This document shows, one piece after another, positions 12,837 through 23,443 of a DNA stretch of 64,000 bases (its first letter is position 1; every line of letters starts with the position of its first letter). Below the pieces are notes generated by a model, which searched no databases, was not told the DNA's origin, and worked only from the letters and a program-made list of their open reading frames with translations. Position numbers and translations under genes: made by a program. Location of the stretch: contig NW_020194546.1 in NCBI RefSeq assembly GCF_002865645.1, positions 1 to 64,000 on the forward strand. Direction: 5' to 3'. The stretch comes from Hyaloscypha bicolor E. Its lineage: Eukaryota > Ascomycota > Leotiomycetes > Helotiales > Hyaloscyphaceae.

Positions 12837-13860
12837 TTAATTTCCAGTATCGATAATAATAGTATCTCTGTAATCTATATCGGGATTATCCGAATTATTG
12901 GTAGAACCATTATTAGATTCTATAGTAGTTCCTACTAGTCTTCTGTATAGCTGGGATACTGGGTTTAGGAGTAAAACTCCCTTAACGTATTCTTTAATAG
13001 TATAATAGTTAGAAATAACGAATATCCGCTTATACGGGTTCCAAATTCGGTATCCAGAACCACTATAGCCGGTAAAAATGCCCCTAAAGGCTTTGGCCAT
13101 ATGCTTATACCATAAAGCTGTTTCCTTAGATATATAAACATATACTAAGGAGCCGAATATATATAAGTTGGAAACGTCCGGTTTAGCCCCATAAAATACT
13201 TTATACGGAGTCATACCGATTTTGGGCAGATAGTACCGATTATAGGCGTAAATCCCATATATAGCGGCTTCCTCCCAAAACTCGTATAGTAAGTCCGATT
13301 ATTCTAGCTCCGTATACTCTGATTCGATAATCGTACGTATACTGCATTCAGAAATACTATTCTGCTCAGGCATATAAGTGGTAGTTAGTTCCAAGCGAAT
13401 ACCCTTTAATTTATACTATTCCTTGATTTGGCCCGATACAAATTCCGGAGTATTATTAAGACATAGGCATTTGACTTTATTTCCAGTTTAGGTTTCAGAA
13501 AAGGTAACCTGATTTTGGAGATCGGTAAAATAGCTCTTTCTGTCCGAATTATATACTGCCATACAATATTTGGATCCCTTACAGGTAGTAGACAGTATAT
13601 AAGTATTTCTACTAAGGGAGGCTACCCTTAATAGCCTCTATATATCGATTGCAATATACTCTCCTGGAAGCAGTTTTTCAGGATATAAATCGCTTATACT
13701 AGCCCTAGTGATTTTGCTTATATTACAGGGATCGCAGTCAAACGGGTTTTAATTTTTGAATTGGAGTCTATTAATATGGTTTACCGATTCCAGAATATAC
13801 TTCGTATTCAGGTGGCCATATCTCTGGTACCAGGTTTCCAGGGAGGCTAGTATATCCGAT
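12837..13860 (-). pseudogene. Copia integrase remnant
   Basis: Read on the minus strand, the pre-integrase finger appears as WYQRYGHLN...CDPCNISK, in which the first His of the HHCC finger has become Tyr. The core follows: a first Asp in YIAIDI, then CLCLNNTPEFV where the second catalytic Asp is Asn, then PEQNSISECSIRTI with the Glu. The 125-residue open part (13214-12837) covers the end of the core, TPYKVFYGAKPDVSNLYIFG, typical of Copia. Stops and lost catalytic residues mean it is inactive. Confidence 0.85.
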
Positions 13861-14267
13861 TTTGACGATTTTAGGGTATACCCTGAACCAAATTGGTCAA
13901 GCTAATATAACCCAGTAGATAGTTTATATATACCAGTTACTATAGTCGTTCCGTTATTAATAATATGGGCTTTCCCAGTGGAAAAATTAATGCTTCCTCT
14001 AGCTTGGGTAATTTTGGGAATCGATAATAATAATATATTTCGGAATTGGGGGCTATATAGTATATTATTTAGCTGTACTTTTAGCTCAGGAGTAGTAGAT
14101 AGAATAATGGTTCCCTTATCCTTAATAAGAATCGTAGATTCGTTACCAAGGGTAATAGGGAATGGTTCTACATTTTCGTAGGTAATAAAGGAGCTTTTAC
14201 TCCCCGTAAAATAATCCGTAGTACCCGAATTAATATACCAGATATTCGCAAAATTATTATTATATAA

Positions 14268-15203
14268 TTAGCTACTGAGTAGGGCACTGAATATCGATTT
14301 TCTAGTAGTTGATTTTTTAGTAGTATAGGCCTTTTTATAGATAGTTAATAGAGCTAATAGAGCTAATAGCGCCTCCTGATTAGTGGAATTAGAGTCCTTT
14401 CTATTGGAATTAAAGTAATCCTGGGCCAATTTATATATAGTATAATCTTTAATATTATATCCTTTGAATTTGTAGAATATATAATAGGTATTTGGATCTC
14501 TTTCACGCTTCGGCTTATTATTTAACTGATTTTCACTACCCCCTTGGACAGCTAGTACCTTTAGAGTAGTATCTGGGTTAAAAGCGGGAGGTTTAGCCCT
14601 GAGCTTTTCCTCCTTGGTAGAAGCGTCCGCTTTAAGTAATTCCAGCTTCAATTTATTAATATTAGCTCTGATGGAATTCAGGAGGGGCTTGTATAAGTCG
14701 TATTCCTTTGGGAGGCTACGAATCAGGTATCCGGATATAGAAACGTCCGAAATCGATCCATTTACCCCCTTGATTTTAGCTACTTTGTAACTAATACGGT
14801 TAATAAAGTCATCCATTCCCATAGTAGTATTAAACGTAATAGTTTCCATTTATTAAAGGTATAGGGCTTCCTTTTGAGCTTTTAGCTATCTAGCTTTAGC
14901 TTGAATCTGGCTCCAAATTTGGTATACGAGCTTGATTTCCTTGAATTATTGCCAGGTATTATAGGTAATAAGTAAACTTAGTACCGCTCTGGCGATTGCA
15001 AATTGACGAGTAATCGATTTATCGTCCTTTGGGCCTGCTTCTATAAGAGCAGGAGCTTGATCAGGATCGACAAATTGCCATAGATCTTCGACGATAAAGA
15101 GGTTCATAGCATCGTCTATCCAGGAGTAGATATTATCGTCCGAGAGAGGCTCAATTTTCGTACCTTTATAGGTAATATGGATTGATTTTTTGGAATCCGG
15201 CAT
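14268..15203 (-). pseudogene. Copia gag remnant with mutated CCHC knuckle
   Basis: Two open stretches (about 15203-14946 and 14849-14268), separated by stops, encode a Copia-type gag (UBN2-like). The first begins MPDSKKSIHITYKGTKIEP and contains IDDAMNLFIVEDLWQFV; the second begins METITFNTTMGMDDFINRI. Near 14490-14440 the frame reads YIFYKFKGYNIKDY, with exactly the spacing of a CX2CX4HX4C zinc knuckle but every ligand replaced by Tyr. The conventional start is uncertain; the upstream open frame to 15359 lacks gag character. Confidence 0.85.
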
Positions 15204-15404
15204 ATTGGATTTTGCGGAGAATTTCTGGCCGAAAATGGCTGTGTTTTTGGCGAATTCTGCTGATGCGAAGCCGAACTGATAGGTGAAATTCACCAAAATT
15301 GACGATTTTGATGATTTTTGGAAATGGTTTTGGAATGGACAAGCGAGTACTAAGGTCAAGTAACGCTTGGATCGCTTAGTAAAGCACTAGCCGGGCTCAG
15401 AACC

Positions 15405-15753
15405 TATTGGAAAGTAATCGATTTATTAATGGAAAATCGATATATTGGAGGTTGACAATCTGTAGAATGACTAGATACAGGAGAGTAAAGTATAAAAACA
15501 GAGGAAAAGTGTCTAAAGTAAGGGATTTATTCCCATTACCCTTCGGCGATACCGGTGATGCCGAGCCCGCTTTCTCCGATACATTATCAATCAGCTGATA
15601 AATCAAAAGTAATCAAAATGACGATATACTAGTAAGCTTGGTAAGCTCAGCGAGTGACGCATGACAAATGAGAGTGGAGAACCCTAAATTAGTGGTTGAA
15701 CCTGGTGCTGGAAGGACTGGTGAGCTAGCTATGGTAGCGTACCAATTTCAACA
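15405..15753 (-). repeat. Copia LTR (coding-sense 5' LTR)
   Basis: Same 349-bp length as the LTR at 10627. It starts TATTGGAAAG and ends with the intact CAACA terminus, directly followed by the GTAAT target duplication. It should hold the element's promoter. Confidence 0.9.
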
Positions 15754-15758
15754 GTAAT
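15754..15758. other. Target-site duplication, right (gtaat)
   Basis: Matches 10622-10626 exactly. Confidence 0.85.
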
Positions 15759-16701
15759 AGCTGAGACGGCCCTATACTGATATCAGTGCGCGAAAGATGT
15801 AGAAACAGAACAGAACCAATAACCCACCTCTACTGCTTAATATTATCTATACGTTTCGGCTACTAATAGTACTAGACTATAATATTCTAGCTCTTATTCT
15901 TCTGGGATTTATGGTTAGTATTAAGTTGTAGGCCTCTTAAATTATTTAGGGTTATAAGAACCTCTTAAAATTAGAGACTAGGAGGTAGTTATCATAAAGG
16001 ACTAGTCTACTCTATAGGCTCTAGTAGTTTTATTAGCTCTCTCCATAAGTATAGTAGTTCTTAAGGTCTAAAGATAAGTAGCTCTTAATTAAGAATTTAT
16101 TAATTAGTAAGAGTTCTATTTCTTTGTCCTTTTTCGCCACGGCTCAAGCCCTGCAGATCGAATCTCTCCCTATTCTCTGGGATTCAGCACGTGGTGTTAT
16201 AGGCACTGGCCGAGCTTCAAGCATAAACCAGGCTCTCATAAACCTAGACAATAACTTTGCCCTCAGGGACTATCACAAGCGAAACAAGACCGAGGAGCAG
16301 GTGCTCCCGAACTCTCATCAATGAGGTCACGGTGTTGAATTAGACGTTCGTATGCGAGCGCGCGAACCTTGCCCGGCTGCGGGGAATCTGCTGGAATATC
16401 TCTGCCGACGTCGACAAGCCATAGCCCCGCCCTAGACTCCTAGGCTTTGAAAAATCGCACTTCAGAGCCTTGCACTACTTCGAAAGTCATGGAGGGAGAG
16501 ACATGAAACTGGATGACCGACTCAGACTTCGCTTAAATGTTGGAAAAGCGATCATGGATATGCACTCTAACCGTAAGTAAGATAGCACTCAGATGCTGGC
16601 CCTCAGTCAACATAATCCATTAAGAGAGCAAGTATTGCATACTAGTTAAGAAAACCCTAAAGATTATATTAAGGAAGACAAAGCATACTATAGACAGGGA
16701 G
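15759..16701. other. Intergenic, no gene seen
   Basis: 15780-16120 is AT-rich with short repeated words (tagtag, ctcttaattaa). A 66-codon open frame at 16124-16324 starts at TTG, not ATG, and has no recognisable domain. The remainder is the downstream flank of the HET gene. Confidence 0.6.
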
Positions 16702-18600
16702 CTATATAAGCGAAATCTCTTCTGTACTTAAGTCGCGGCATTTCCACATTTTCACTGCTTCTCCCCTCATCATTCCGTGGAGATATACCTCACCTAACAG
16801 TAGGAAAGTCGACTCTTCGGGGCTGCCTGAACGTGCAAGTGCAAAAGGTAGCCGAGCGCCAAAGACCGTCGCGCAAATGTGGCCTTTCTTTAACGCAGCT
16901 GGCCCGATGCCAAACCGGCCTTGCTTTGTGACGAAAAATTTGCGTCCGTGGCAGAAGCGACCCGCGGCTGTGGAGTAATGATGTGCAACGCCCTCTTGTG
17001 AAGCTTCCGATGAGCGACTTGTGCATAGGGACACAAGGTGCTTACCACATCTCTCTATCACGAAAGCATCGAAATCTGCCCGATGCTGTGTAATATCATC
17101 TTCGGCGGCGCAGTCAAGATCTAGCAGACCTGCGCAGAGTGCCTGGCTAAAGGCGTCAATGTTTTCAGTGTCGAGGTTGGTGTCTTTCAAAATGGTGGCC
17201 TGGAGCATATCAAGCAGGTTCAGCGAGTCGATATTATGCCCCCCGCTTCGCGTGTACTTCTCAAGGTCTTCCTCGTCCATAACTTCAGATACATCTTCAA
17301 CAATATCGATCAATATCACTCGAACGTTTAAGCGCGCTTCGGTGACTTTCTTTGTATCACCAGGGATAATGACGTCTGCCTTGTATTCAGCACCGGTCTC
17401 TCTGTGAAGATCGGCATCGAAAGGTCGTTCGACCGTGTCCGCCAGTGAGCCAACAATGACAACCTCGCTCGATTGGTCCCATCGTTCGACCCACGAAGGC
17501 ATGGAGCCATCCAAGGTCTTCTCCGAATGTCGCACTGCGGAAAGTGCGGCCAATGAGTCTTGTTGCGAGAGACGATCTATTGTAAGCTTCGTAAACATCT
17601 CCTCCTTTGACACGTCGTAATCTGGCTCGACCATTGTCTTCTTTTCTCTACCCCGCTTCGCCGCCGGATGACCGAGAAAGGCGTACACACGGTCTCTAGG
17701 ATCAGTAGCTCCTAGCCAGGAGCCCGCCAGGAGGATATTGAAGAAACTACTCTCAGAGAAGTCCCTGCCAGGCTGAGCAATGTGACGAAGCTCTTCTCTC
17801 CAGGAACGCGCGTTATCATAGCTCCTCCAGATCAGGTTGAATGCGTCGATTATCAAGCCGATTGGCAAAGTAAACGGGACGCTGTTCAGGTCGAGCCGCC
17901 GATCTACAGTGAGGACAAATTGAATAATCTCGCTGAAAGGAATCGAGGTAGGGCCATAGAGCACTGTAGCACTCGCAGCTACGCCGACTTCTTGGATTAC
18001 CCAGACGCGAGTGAACCATTGTTTATCCAGCAAATGGAACATTGCGTGCCATCTGCTCTCGTCAAGCAATGTGTTTGACTCTTCGATGTCCGGAATATCT
18101 TCTTGGCTTCCACTTTGAGCCACGGCATTATCAAAATACTGATTGATTTCTAAAATGGTGTCGACGGCAACCTGGGCATCGCCCTGGTCGTCGTTTCCAA
18201 GCCATACCAATACCTCTTGAGCTTGTTCATATATTTCACTCATAAGAGTAACCTGGTGCGCACGCTCAGCATTGTTGGTTTGATCGATGCAAATTGCGTC
18301 GGCCCAGACAACCCTCTCGGCTGTCTCGTGCCGGATGCGTTTGAGGGCATCTCGAAGATTGTAAGTAATACCGAAATTGTGACCACTGCAAATGATTGCC
18401 GCTTTCTTTGTCGCGTCGCCCCAAACGTAAGAGATAGCGCTGTATTTCGAATTGCTGTGGATATCGGCAGAGAAAAGTTCACAAGACAGTGTATCGTCGT
18501 CGCGTCCGGGTAACAAACGGAGCAGCCTGATCCACTTCCCGCTATTCAGAATATCATATCGGTAAATTTGAGATCCACCTGCCCCTGAAAGCGAGGCCAT
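16702..18600 (-). CDS. HET-domain protein (heterokaryon incompatibility type)
   Basis: A single-exon 632-aa protein starting at ATG 18600. The HET domain (PF06985) occupies roughly residues 50-205, with its conserved blocks visible: YSAISYVWGD near 55, VVWADAICIDQTN near 97, EVLVWLGN near 130 and WFTRVWVIQEVGV near 190. The C-terminus has the usual HET-protein tail, GRKFFVTKQGRFGIGP followed by LLLGEVYLHGMMRGEAV. In characterised cases HET domains trigger death of fused hyphae between incompatible individuals; for this gene the role is inferred from family only. Many HET paralogues have other or unknown roles. It stands alone between the Copia element and a repeat-rich stretch. No stop or frameshift is seen. 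Confidence 0.93.
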   Translation of the reverse strand: MASLSGAGGSQIYRYDILNSGKWIRLLRLLPGRDDDTLSCELFSADIHSNSKYSAISYVWGDATKKAAIICSGHNFGITYNLRDALKRIRHETAERVVWADAICIDQTNNAERAHQVTLMSEIYEQAQEVLVWLGNDDQGDAQVAVDTILEINQYFDNAVAQSGSQEDIPDIEESNTLLDESRWHAMFHLLDKQWFTRVWVIQEVGVAASATVLYGPTSIPFSEIIQFVLTVDRRLDLNSVPFTLPIGLIIDAFNLIWRSYDNARSWREELRHIAQPGRDFSESSFFNILLAGSWLGATDPRDRVYAFLGHPAAKRGREKKTMVEPDYDVSKEEMFTKLTIDRLSQQDSLAALSAVRHSEKTLDGSMPSWVERWDQSSEVVIVGSLADTVERPFDADLHRETGAEYKADVIIPGDTKKVTEARLNVRVILIDIVEDVSEVMDEEDLEKYTRSGGHNIDSLNLLDMLQATILKDTNLDTENIDAFSQALCAGLLDLDCAAEDDITQHRADFDAFVIERCGKHLVSLCTSRSSEASQEGVAHHYSTAAGRFCHGRKFFVTKQGRFGIGPAALKKGHICATVFGARLPFALARSGSPEESTFLLLGEVYLHGMMRGEAVKMWKCRDLSTEEISLI

Positions 18601-19199
18601 AATATTCCTGTTAGCCAGGGAAATAGACTCGATTACAGAGTAAATCTAGGAGTTATGGGTACTCTGGAAGGAGGGGCTTTTAGTGGGGAGGGGGGGTTAT
18701 GCATTGAAAAAGAGGGGTAAACCGTGGTAGTTTCTAGAAGTGACTTTGAAGATATCTTTTTGGGTGCCACACCCGTGGCTAGTACGCTAGCAATGTCTCA
18801 CCGGTCGCGGGGAAATCTACCGGTAATGCAATCATTTTCCAACCGACAATTCCAACGATCCTAGGAGTTAACATTCTTAATAGTACTACCAGGATAGGAC
18901 TTACGTAGAGGGTAACTAAGGATTTAAGCTACTAGGGAGTAGTGAGTAAAGGTGAGGTGGTAGAGACCACGTGTAAAGAGTAGGTGAGGCGAGGGTGAGA
19001 AAAGCGGCGAGTGGTCGTGTAACGGTCGCTTAGCGAGCACGCAGAACGAGGTGATTATTCTGGTTAAACAACAGGAAAGGTTGCCGATTTGAACATCGCG
19101 TCTTAAATAGCGAAAGTAATAAGCGAGGCATGGGGAGTATATAGAGATATGTCAATAGGAACGAGGTCTTCTAGAGGGAGAGGTCTGTATTTATCACTT
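18601..19199. other. Intergenic, GGTGAG-rich segment
   Basis: Upstream flank of the HET gene. At 18950-19085 a segment rich in GGTGAG words resembles 10000-10145, partly direct and partly inverted. No gene is apparent. Confidence 0.5.
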
Positions 19200-19347
19200 C
19201 GTCCGCTGAGACATTGCCAGGCGCTAGCAAGGGGCCTGGCTCAGGGCGAAAAGGGATAAATGGCTAATAAGTTTATATAAGCAAAAGTACGCCCGTACAG
19301 TCTGAGCCAGGCCCCCTTACTAGCGCCTGGCAATGTCTCAGCGGACG
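19200..19347. mobile_element. 148-bp inverted-repeat (foldback/MITE-like) element
   Basis: The left arm (19200-19244) and right arm (19302-19347) are reverse complements over about 45 bases with one mismatch and one single-base insertion. They begin CGTCCGCTGAGACATTGCC and surround a 57-bp AT-rich core. No protein is encoded. I found no convincing target duplication, so family assignment is open. A fragment resembling the arm (caatgtctcaccgg) lies at 18790. Confidence 0.8.
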
Positions 19348-19615
19348 GAGGGATAGGAAATCAGGAAGTCGTAAACGGCGGAATCGGAAATAGTATACGA
19401 AGGCCGGGGTTATAAGTCTGGGTAACACCGGGTCTACCTGCCCGAAGGCCCCTGTAACGGCGGGATTAATGCAATAATTAATGGCTCAAAGTTTAAAAAA
19501 TCTCATATATTAAAAATACTAAGCTAGAGAGTAAGTAGCCATCGTGCTAATTCTAGGAGTGTTAAAGCTTATTCCTACTAATACCGGTACCTTAATAGGC
19601 TATGGGCACGCCGTG

Positions 19616-19770
19616 TGCGGAGCACATTCACATGCAAAGCATATTTATATTTAAAGCATATTAATATTTGGAGTGTATTTACTTACAAAAGCGCCTTTAT
19701 GTTTAAAGCATATATATAGAGCGCATTTATATATAAAGCGTCTTTTTATATGCGAAGCGCATTTACGTGC
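19616..19770. repeat. Degenerate AAGCGCATTTATAT-type repeat
   Basis: About six imperfect copies of a 20-30-bp unit combining AAAGC(A/G)(C/T) with TTTATAT/TTTAC, some as small palindromes (GCGCATTTATATATAAAGCG). They overlap the 5' end of the following 2EXR gene. Confidence 0.6.
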
Positions 19771-20735
19771 CCGAACGCTGCCTCGCTTCACAAGAGCCAA
19801 CCCTATCCTTTTGCCAGACTTCCATTCGATATCGGATATCTAATCTGGATGGAGTCTGTGGGCCCAATCATGCACATTGTACCACTCGACAAGTTTGAAA
19901 AGGTTCATAGAGCGTGCAAACCACAAGAAACCATCAGAAAGTGTCAAGCATGCAGGCTCATACTTCCAGGTCGGGCCATCCTAGGTAAGTGATGTTCAAC
20001 TTTCTATCATAAAATCAGGCTGACAAGATACAGTCACAGCAGAATACAGGCCAGAGGTAACCGAGCTCTTATTCTGCCATGAGGGTCCAGAATACGCAAG
20101 ACCTTCAGGAGAATAAGAGGATCAAGAACATACTAGAGAATGTGGGAGATGACGAGGTGCTTTTCATTCTGGACTTGATGAAGCTTAATGGCCTCGGGTG
20201 GCATAGACTTAGATTGCTCTCTTCATTTGTTCTGGGGAATATTCGAAGTCTGGCCTTCTACGCCTCAGCAAACACTCTCGACAATTGCAAGCTTTGCTAC
20301 ACGTGCAAAGATAATAATCACATATTGAAGGTTGAGCATTTAGCGACACAACTTCGAGAGACTTTACCACATTTGGAGAACATCTATCTCGTTCTAGGGG
20401 TGGAGAGGAAATTTGGATCAACACCTCCTGGTACGACAGCTTGGAGACTCATTCCTAGTTGCAATCGAGCACGACGGCAGGGCTCTTGTGAAGGTAGATA
20501 CGCATTTATGCGCTCATATGCTGAAGGACATCGTGTGAAGCGCGAACTTGTCAAACACTTACGATATGTGAGACGAGAGCATCATGAAAAGTATTGCGAA
20601 GCCGGAAATGGAACATCAACTCAATCCGATGTTGCGCCCGCAATGGCTTCTGTCCTTGGGAACACCGCTAGGAAGTCGAAGTCGAAGCCAAGGTTGACAT
20701 CAAGATCGTGGAATGGGGGGTTGAGGAGAAAGTAA
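19750..20735 (+). CDS. 2EXR/F-box-like protein A
   Basis: Proposed three-exon gene of about 294 aa: 19750-19984, 20034-20056 and 20109-20735. Donors are GTAAGT at 19985 and GTAACC at 20057; the second intron is 52 bp, a length recurring in this window. An acceptor six bases later (exon from 20040) would also keep the frame. The N-terminus reads YPFARLPFDIGYLIWMESV, the F-box-like opening of the 2EXR family. The middle has LRLLSSFVLGNIRSLAFYAS and the C-terminus is basic (KSKSKPRL). 2EXR proteins have no established biochemical role. ATG 19750 lies inside a degenerate repeat, so the true start could differ. Unspliced, the frame is broken, so a pseudogene is the alternative. Confidence 0.6.
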
Positions 20736-20938
20736 AAGTGACAATGGTACGAGGATATGAATGGACGTAATTGGGGGCGGTTACCAGATGCTCAAAATTT
20801 CGCCAGAGGTCCTTCAGTGGTGAAAACGTCACGGTACTCAACAAGATAGTCCCTTCAGTGAGGGTGAGCACAATTGAAATCCAAAGTTTTCCCCTATGTA
20901 TTGTACCACGAACCACTTCCATTGAAAGACATCTTGTA

Positions 20939-21527
20939 CGGAGATCGCGGCATAAAGTATCGGGAATACAGGGCATTTGTGCTGAAAGTCCACTATAGAG
21001 CTCATTTCTGGCACACTCAACCGCTATAAGCCTCTATATTTCTAGGCTATTACCCTGAAAATGCCCTATAAGCAGTCAACAAGGGGTGGCACACCTTTAA
21101 AGCCTTCTCCCCTGTCGTTACAGCGGCTACCTCGCTAAAGAGCCCTATAATTGCCCTCCTTACAGCGTCCGAGCGCTATAGTTGCTCTGCCAGCAGCGCT
21201 AACACCCCTTGTTGTGACGTCAGCGTCACATGACTTGGCCCTAGCGTGGCACCCTGTACTTAGCTCGAGCTCCCCGCTCCTCTCTTCTCTCTTTAGACGT
21301 TACATACACACCCAAAAAGAGCTGTTTACCAGACCAGGTCTTCAGCCCAGGGAAGTGATACCCCTGAAGATCTTCCACAACCTTGCGAATGTCTCACAGC
21401 GTGCTTTCAGGGCGTATAGCCTAGAGTTACAGGGTCTTATAGCGGGCTCAGCCCCTACTATTGCACGCTATAGTGGGTTTAGAGTCCCAATGCGCTGTAT
21501 TCCCGATACTTTATGCCGCGATCTCCG
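20939..21527. mobile_element. 589-bp TA-flanked MITE
   Basis: The 38-bp terminal inverted repeats (20939-20976 and 21490-21527) differ by one base and start CGGAGATCGCGGCATAAAG. Homology continues weakly inward (CCACTATAG on both sides). TA dinucleotides flank both ends (20937-20938 and 21528-21529), the target duplication of Tc1/mariner/pogo elements. No transposase frame is present; the open frame running through it (21151-21657) crosses the right end and has no domain. Inside, near 21214-21231, is TGTGACGTCAGCGTCACA, a palindrome containing the CRE-like TGACGTCA. It sits between 2EXR genes A and B. Confidence 0.85.
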
Positions 21528-21619
21528 TAGAGCAGGGCTTTACATGAACCATTATTTCTATGTCTACAACAACCTTACTTTATACGAATTGCAAAGTGTG
21601 GTTATTTTTGAAAACGCTA

Positions 21620-22715
21620 TTAGACGGTCCCGGACGGCCGGAGATTCCTCATCGTGATTGATATGTCCCTCACCACATCTCGTGTTCCTTGGGATGAAAT
21701 TGATTCCGAGGGTTCACGCGGTTCCGAACGCTTCCTTTTTCGATTTCTCTTGAGCATGCCTTGCTGTATATCTCCCAATGAAGCTTGCCTATTGGTATCT
21801 CTAGCTACCATGAACTCCGCAGCTTCAAAGTCAGATCTTCCAATGTTGGTCAGCCAGTTGATATCATTTGGTACTTGCCATCGCACGATCTGAATATTGA
21901 AAGCTTCTCGGTTGTACTTGCTCGAAGCATACGCTCCGAGCCTTCCCAAAAGTGTTCTCCTTTTTTCACATGCTCTCTTGTACGCTTGGTAAATGTCATG
22001 GTCCCAAGACAGACTACTAAATTCAGCATCGCAGCATCCAATACCACGAGTAGATTTAACGAAGACCGAAGTGGAACGAGTGCTTGCCCGTTGAAAAGCG
22101 GGATCTGCGACAATAAAGAGTTTCCTAAGATCTTTAATCTTGTTCAAATGTTCAAGGTTTGTTGTGCTGAACGTGCAATCGAAAGCAATTCTCGATAAGC
22201 GTATTGGAAAGATTGTCTCCTTGGAAAAGTCGAGAGGTTCGGACAGCGTGCCTGGGACTTTTAGATGGGCTCGCTCAAGACCACAGAGAAACCGCCAAGT
22301 TGGAACGTTCATATAAAATAATAAATCGCTATTTACCATCAAATTTTTAGTACGTAGAGTTGACAGGGTAATTTCTCGAGCTTCTTGGTTGGCAAAAGCC
22401 GTTTTAAAAGACCAAACTACAGAAACTTAGCAGCTGAGGCAATGGAGAGGGAAACGGAAAGGACATACAGTTGGTGGCCTTTAAATGAGCCGTGCGGTGG
22501 TCATGTTTAGGCCAAATAAAGCCCACCTTGACTTCGACAACTTTTTCATCCAGGACTGATGTTTGCCAAATGAGCCGACGGCAATCCTCATTCAGCTCTG
22601 GGAATTTGTAGAATGTGGTGAGAGCTATTTGTCTAGATGCAGGCGTAATAATTTGATCAATTGTCAAAAAGCCATTCTGCAAGGAGGTCGTTGCTTTTGT
22701 AGTTCTAGCGTCCAT
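21620..22715 (-). CDS. 2EXR-domain protein B
   Basis: Two exons, 22715-22469 and 22416-21620, joined across a 52-bp intron (GTATGT...CTGTAG), give about 347 aa from ATG 22715. Exon 1 holds FYKFPELNEDCRRLIWQTSV, a typical 2EXR opening (F-x-FPEL...R-IW) near residues 35-55. Exon 2 continues with TAFANQEAREITLSTL, matching the family's N-x-E-x-R-E-x-T-L block. The exon 2 frame has no stop across the join, which supports the splice. The C-terminal third is Lys/Arg-rich (KRNRKRKRSEPREPSE), possibly a nuclear localisation signal. Function unknown. Confidence 0.8.
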
Positions 22716-23443
22716 TGCGTGGAGAACCTCGGAGGAAAAGTTCTGATTTTACAAATTGTGAGATGGAAGCAAAATTGAATCCTGGAATGTCTAAGTAGTT
22801 GAGGATGCCGAAGAGAGAAAGTAGAAAGGGATCTCTTGAAAAGCAAGTCCCTAGTTGGGGTATTAAATTATGGACTGGTTCAAACAAGTAAAGCATGAAG
22901 GACGGCAAAACCAGTCGGCTTCAGAATCACGTGATCCCCCTTTTTTGCTCGCTTAGCTGCAATTTCCTTTCTTCAGATTCAGTCCCTGTAGGTCTCTTAG
23001 CAGCCGAGTCCAACATTACTATCAGACGTCCGTATCGACCAACGTATGTCCCGATATTCATTTTGCGCTGATCTCTAGAATGAAATCTTGCTGTGATCGC
23101 AGAGTTCCTATGCCTGCGGCCCGGACCATGGGTACTAAATAAGCGCCGTCTGTTTCTATGCTCAAAAGCAACAGAGCCGGAACGCTATCATGACTTAGGT
23201 TCCAATTCGGCATTGTTGTGAAATCCATAGAATACAAACATGCGGGTACCGGTTCAAATCGAGATGGCAGGTATAAACTCGAGGGCAAGAGCCTCTCAAG
23301 CCGCTCCCCCCCCTCACAATTCATGATCTGCAACGTCACCGCAAACCTCAAATTTTCACACAATTCTCATTCAACGTAAAGGGTCAGTGAATCGAAACCG
23401 CACACCTTCTTCAAATCAAGGCTCCTTTGAGCTTCGAGCCACA
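22716..23443. other. Divergent intergenic region between 2EXR B and C
   Basis: It holds the 5' flanks of two divergently transcribed genes. A 101-codon minus frame (23058-23363) has no recognisable domain and is treated as spurious. Confidence 0.5.

Larger units (their letters stand above)
10627..15753 (-). mobile_element. Ty1/Copia retrotransposon, complete but broken
   Basis: A 5,127-bp element with 349-bp LTRs (10627-10975 and 15405-15753), a 5-bp target duplication and coding on the minus strand. Order in coding sense is gag, integrase, reverse transcriptase, RNase H, the Copia order that separates it from Gypsy. A purine tract (complement of 10976-10990, AAGGAGGAGGCG) abuts the coding-sense 3' LTR. 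Next to the coding-sense 5' LTR the minus strand reads GGTTCTGAGCCCGGC, a possible tRNA-fragment primer site. The reading frame is cut by several stops, so the copy is not autonomous. The two LTRs are still near-identical and most visible differences are transitions, suggesting a younger insertion than the Gypsy relic, lightly hit by RIP. Confidence 0.93.

Noticed and set aside
16124..16324. 66-codon frame before the first HET gene
   Set aside because: Begins at TTG, no ATG, no recognisable family.
17021..18513. Plus-strand frames of 98-128 codons inside the first HET gene
   Set aside because: Antisense shadows of a clearly domain-bearing gene.
21151..21657. 168-codon plus frame
   Set aside because: Runs through the MITE, its right end and the flanking DNA; no domain.
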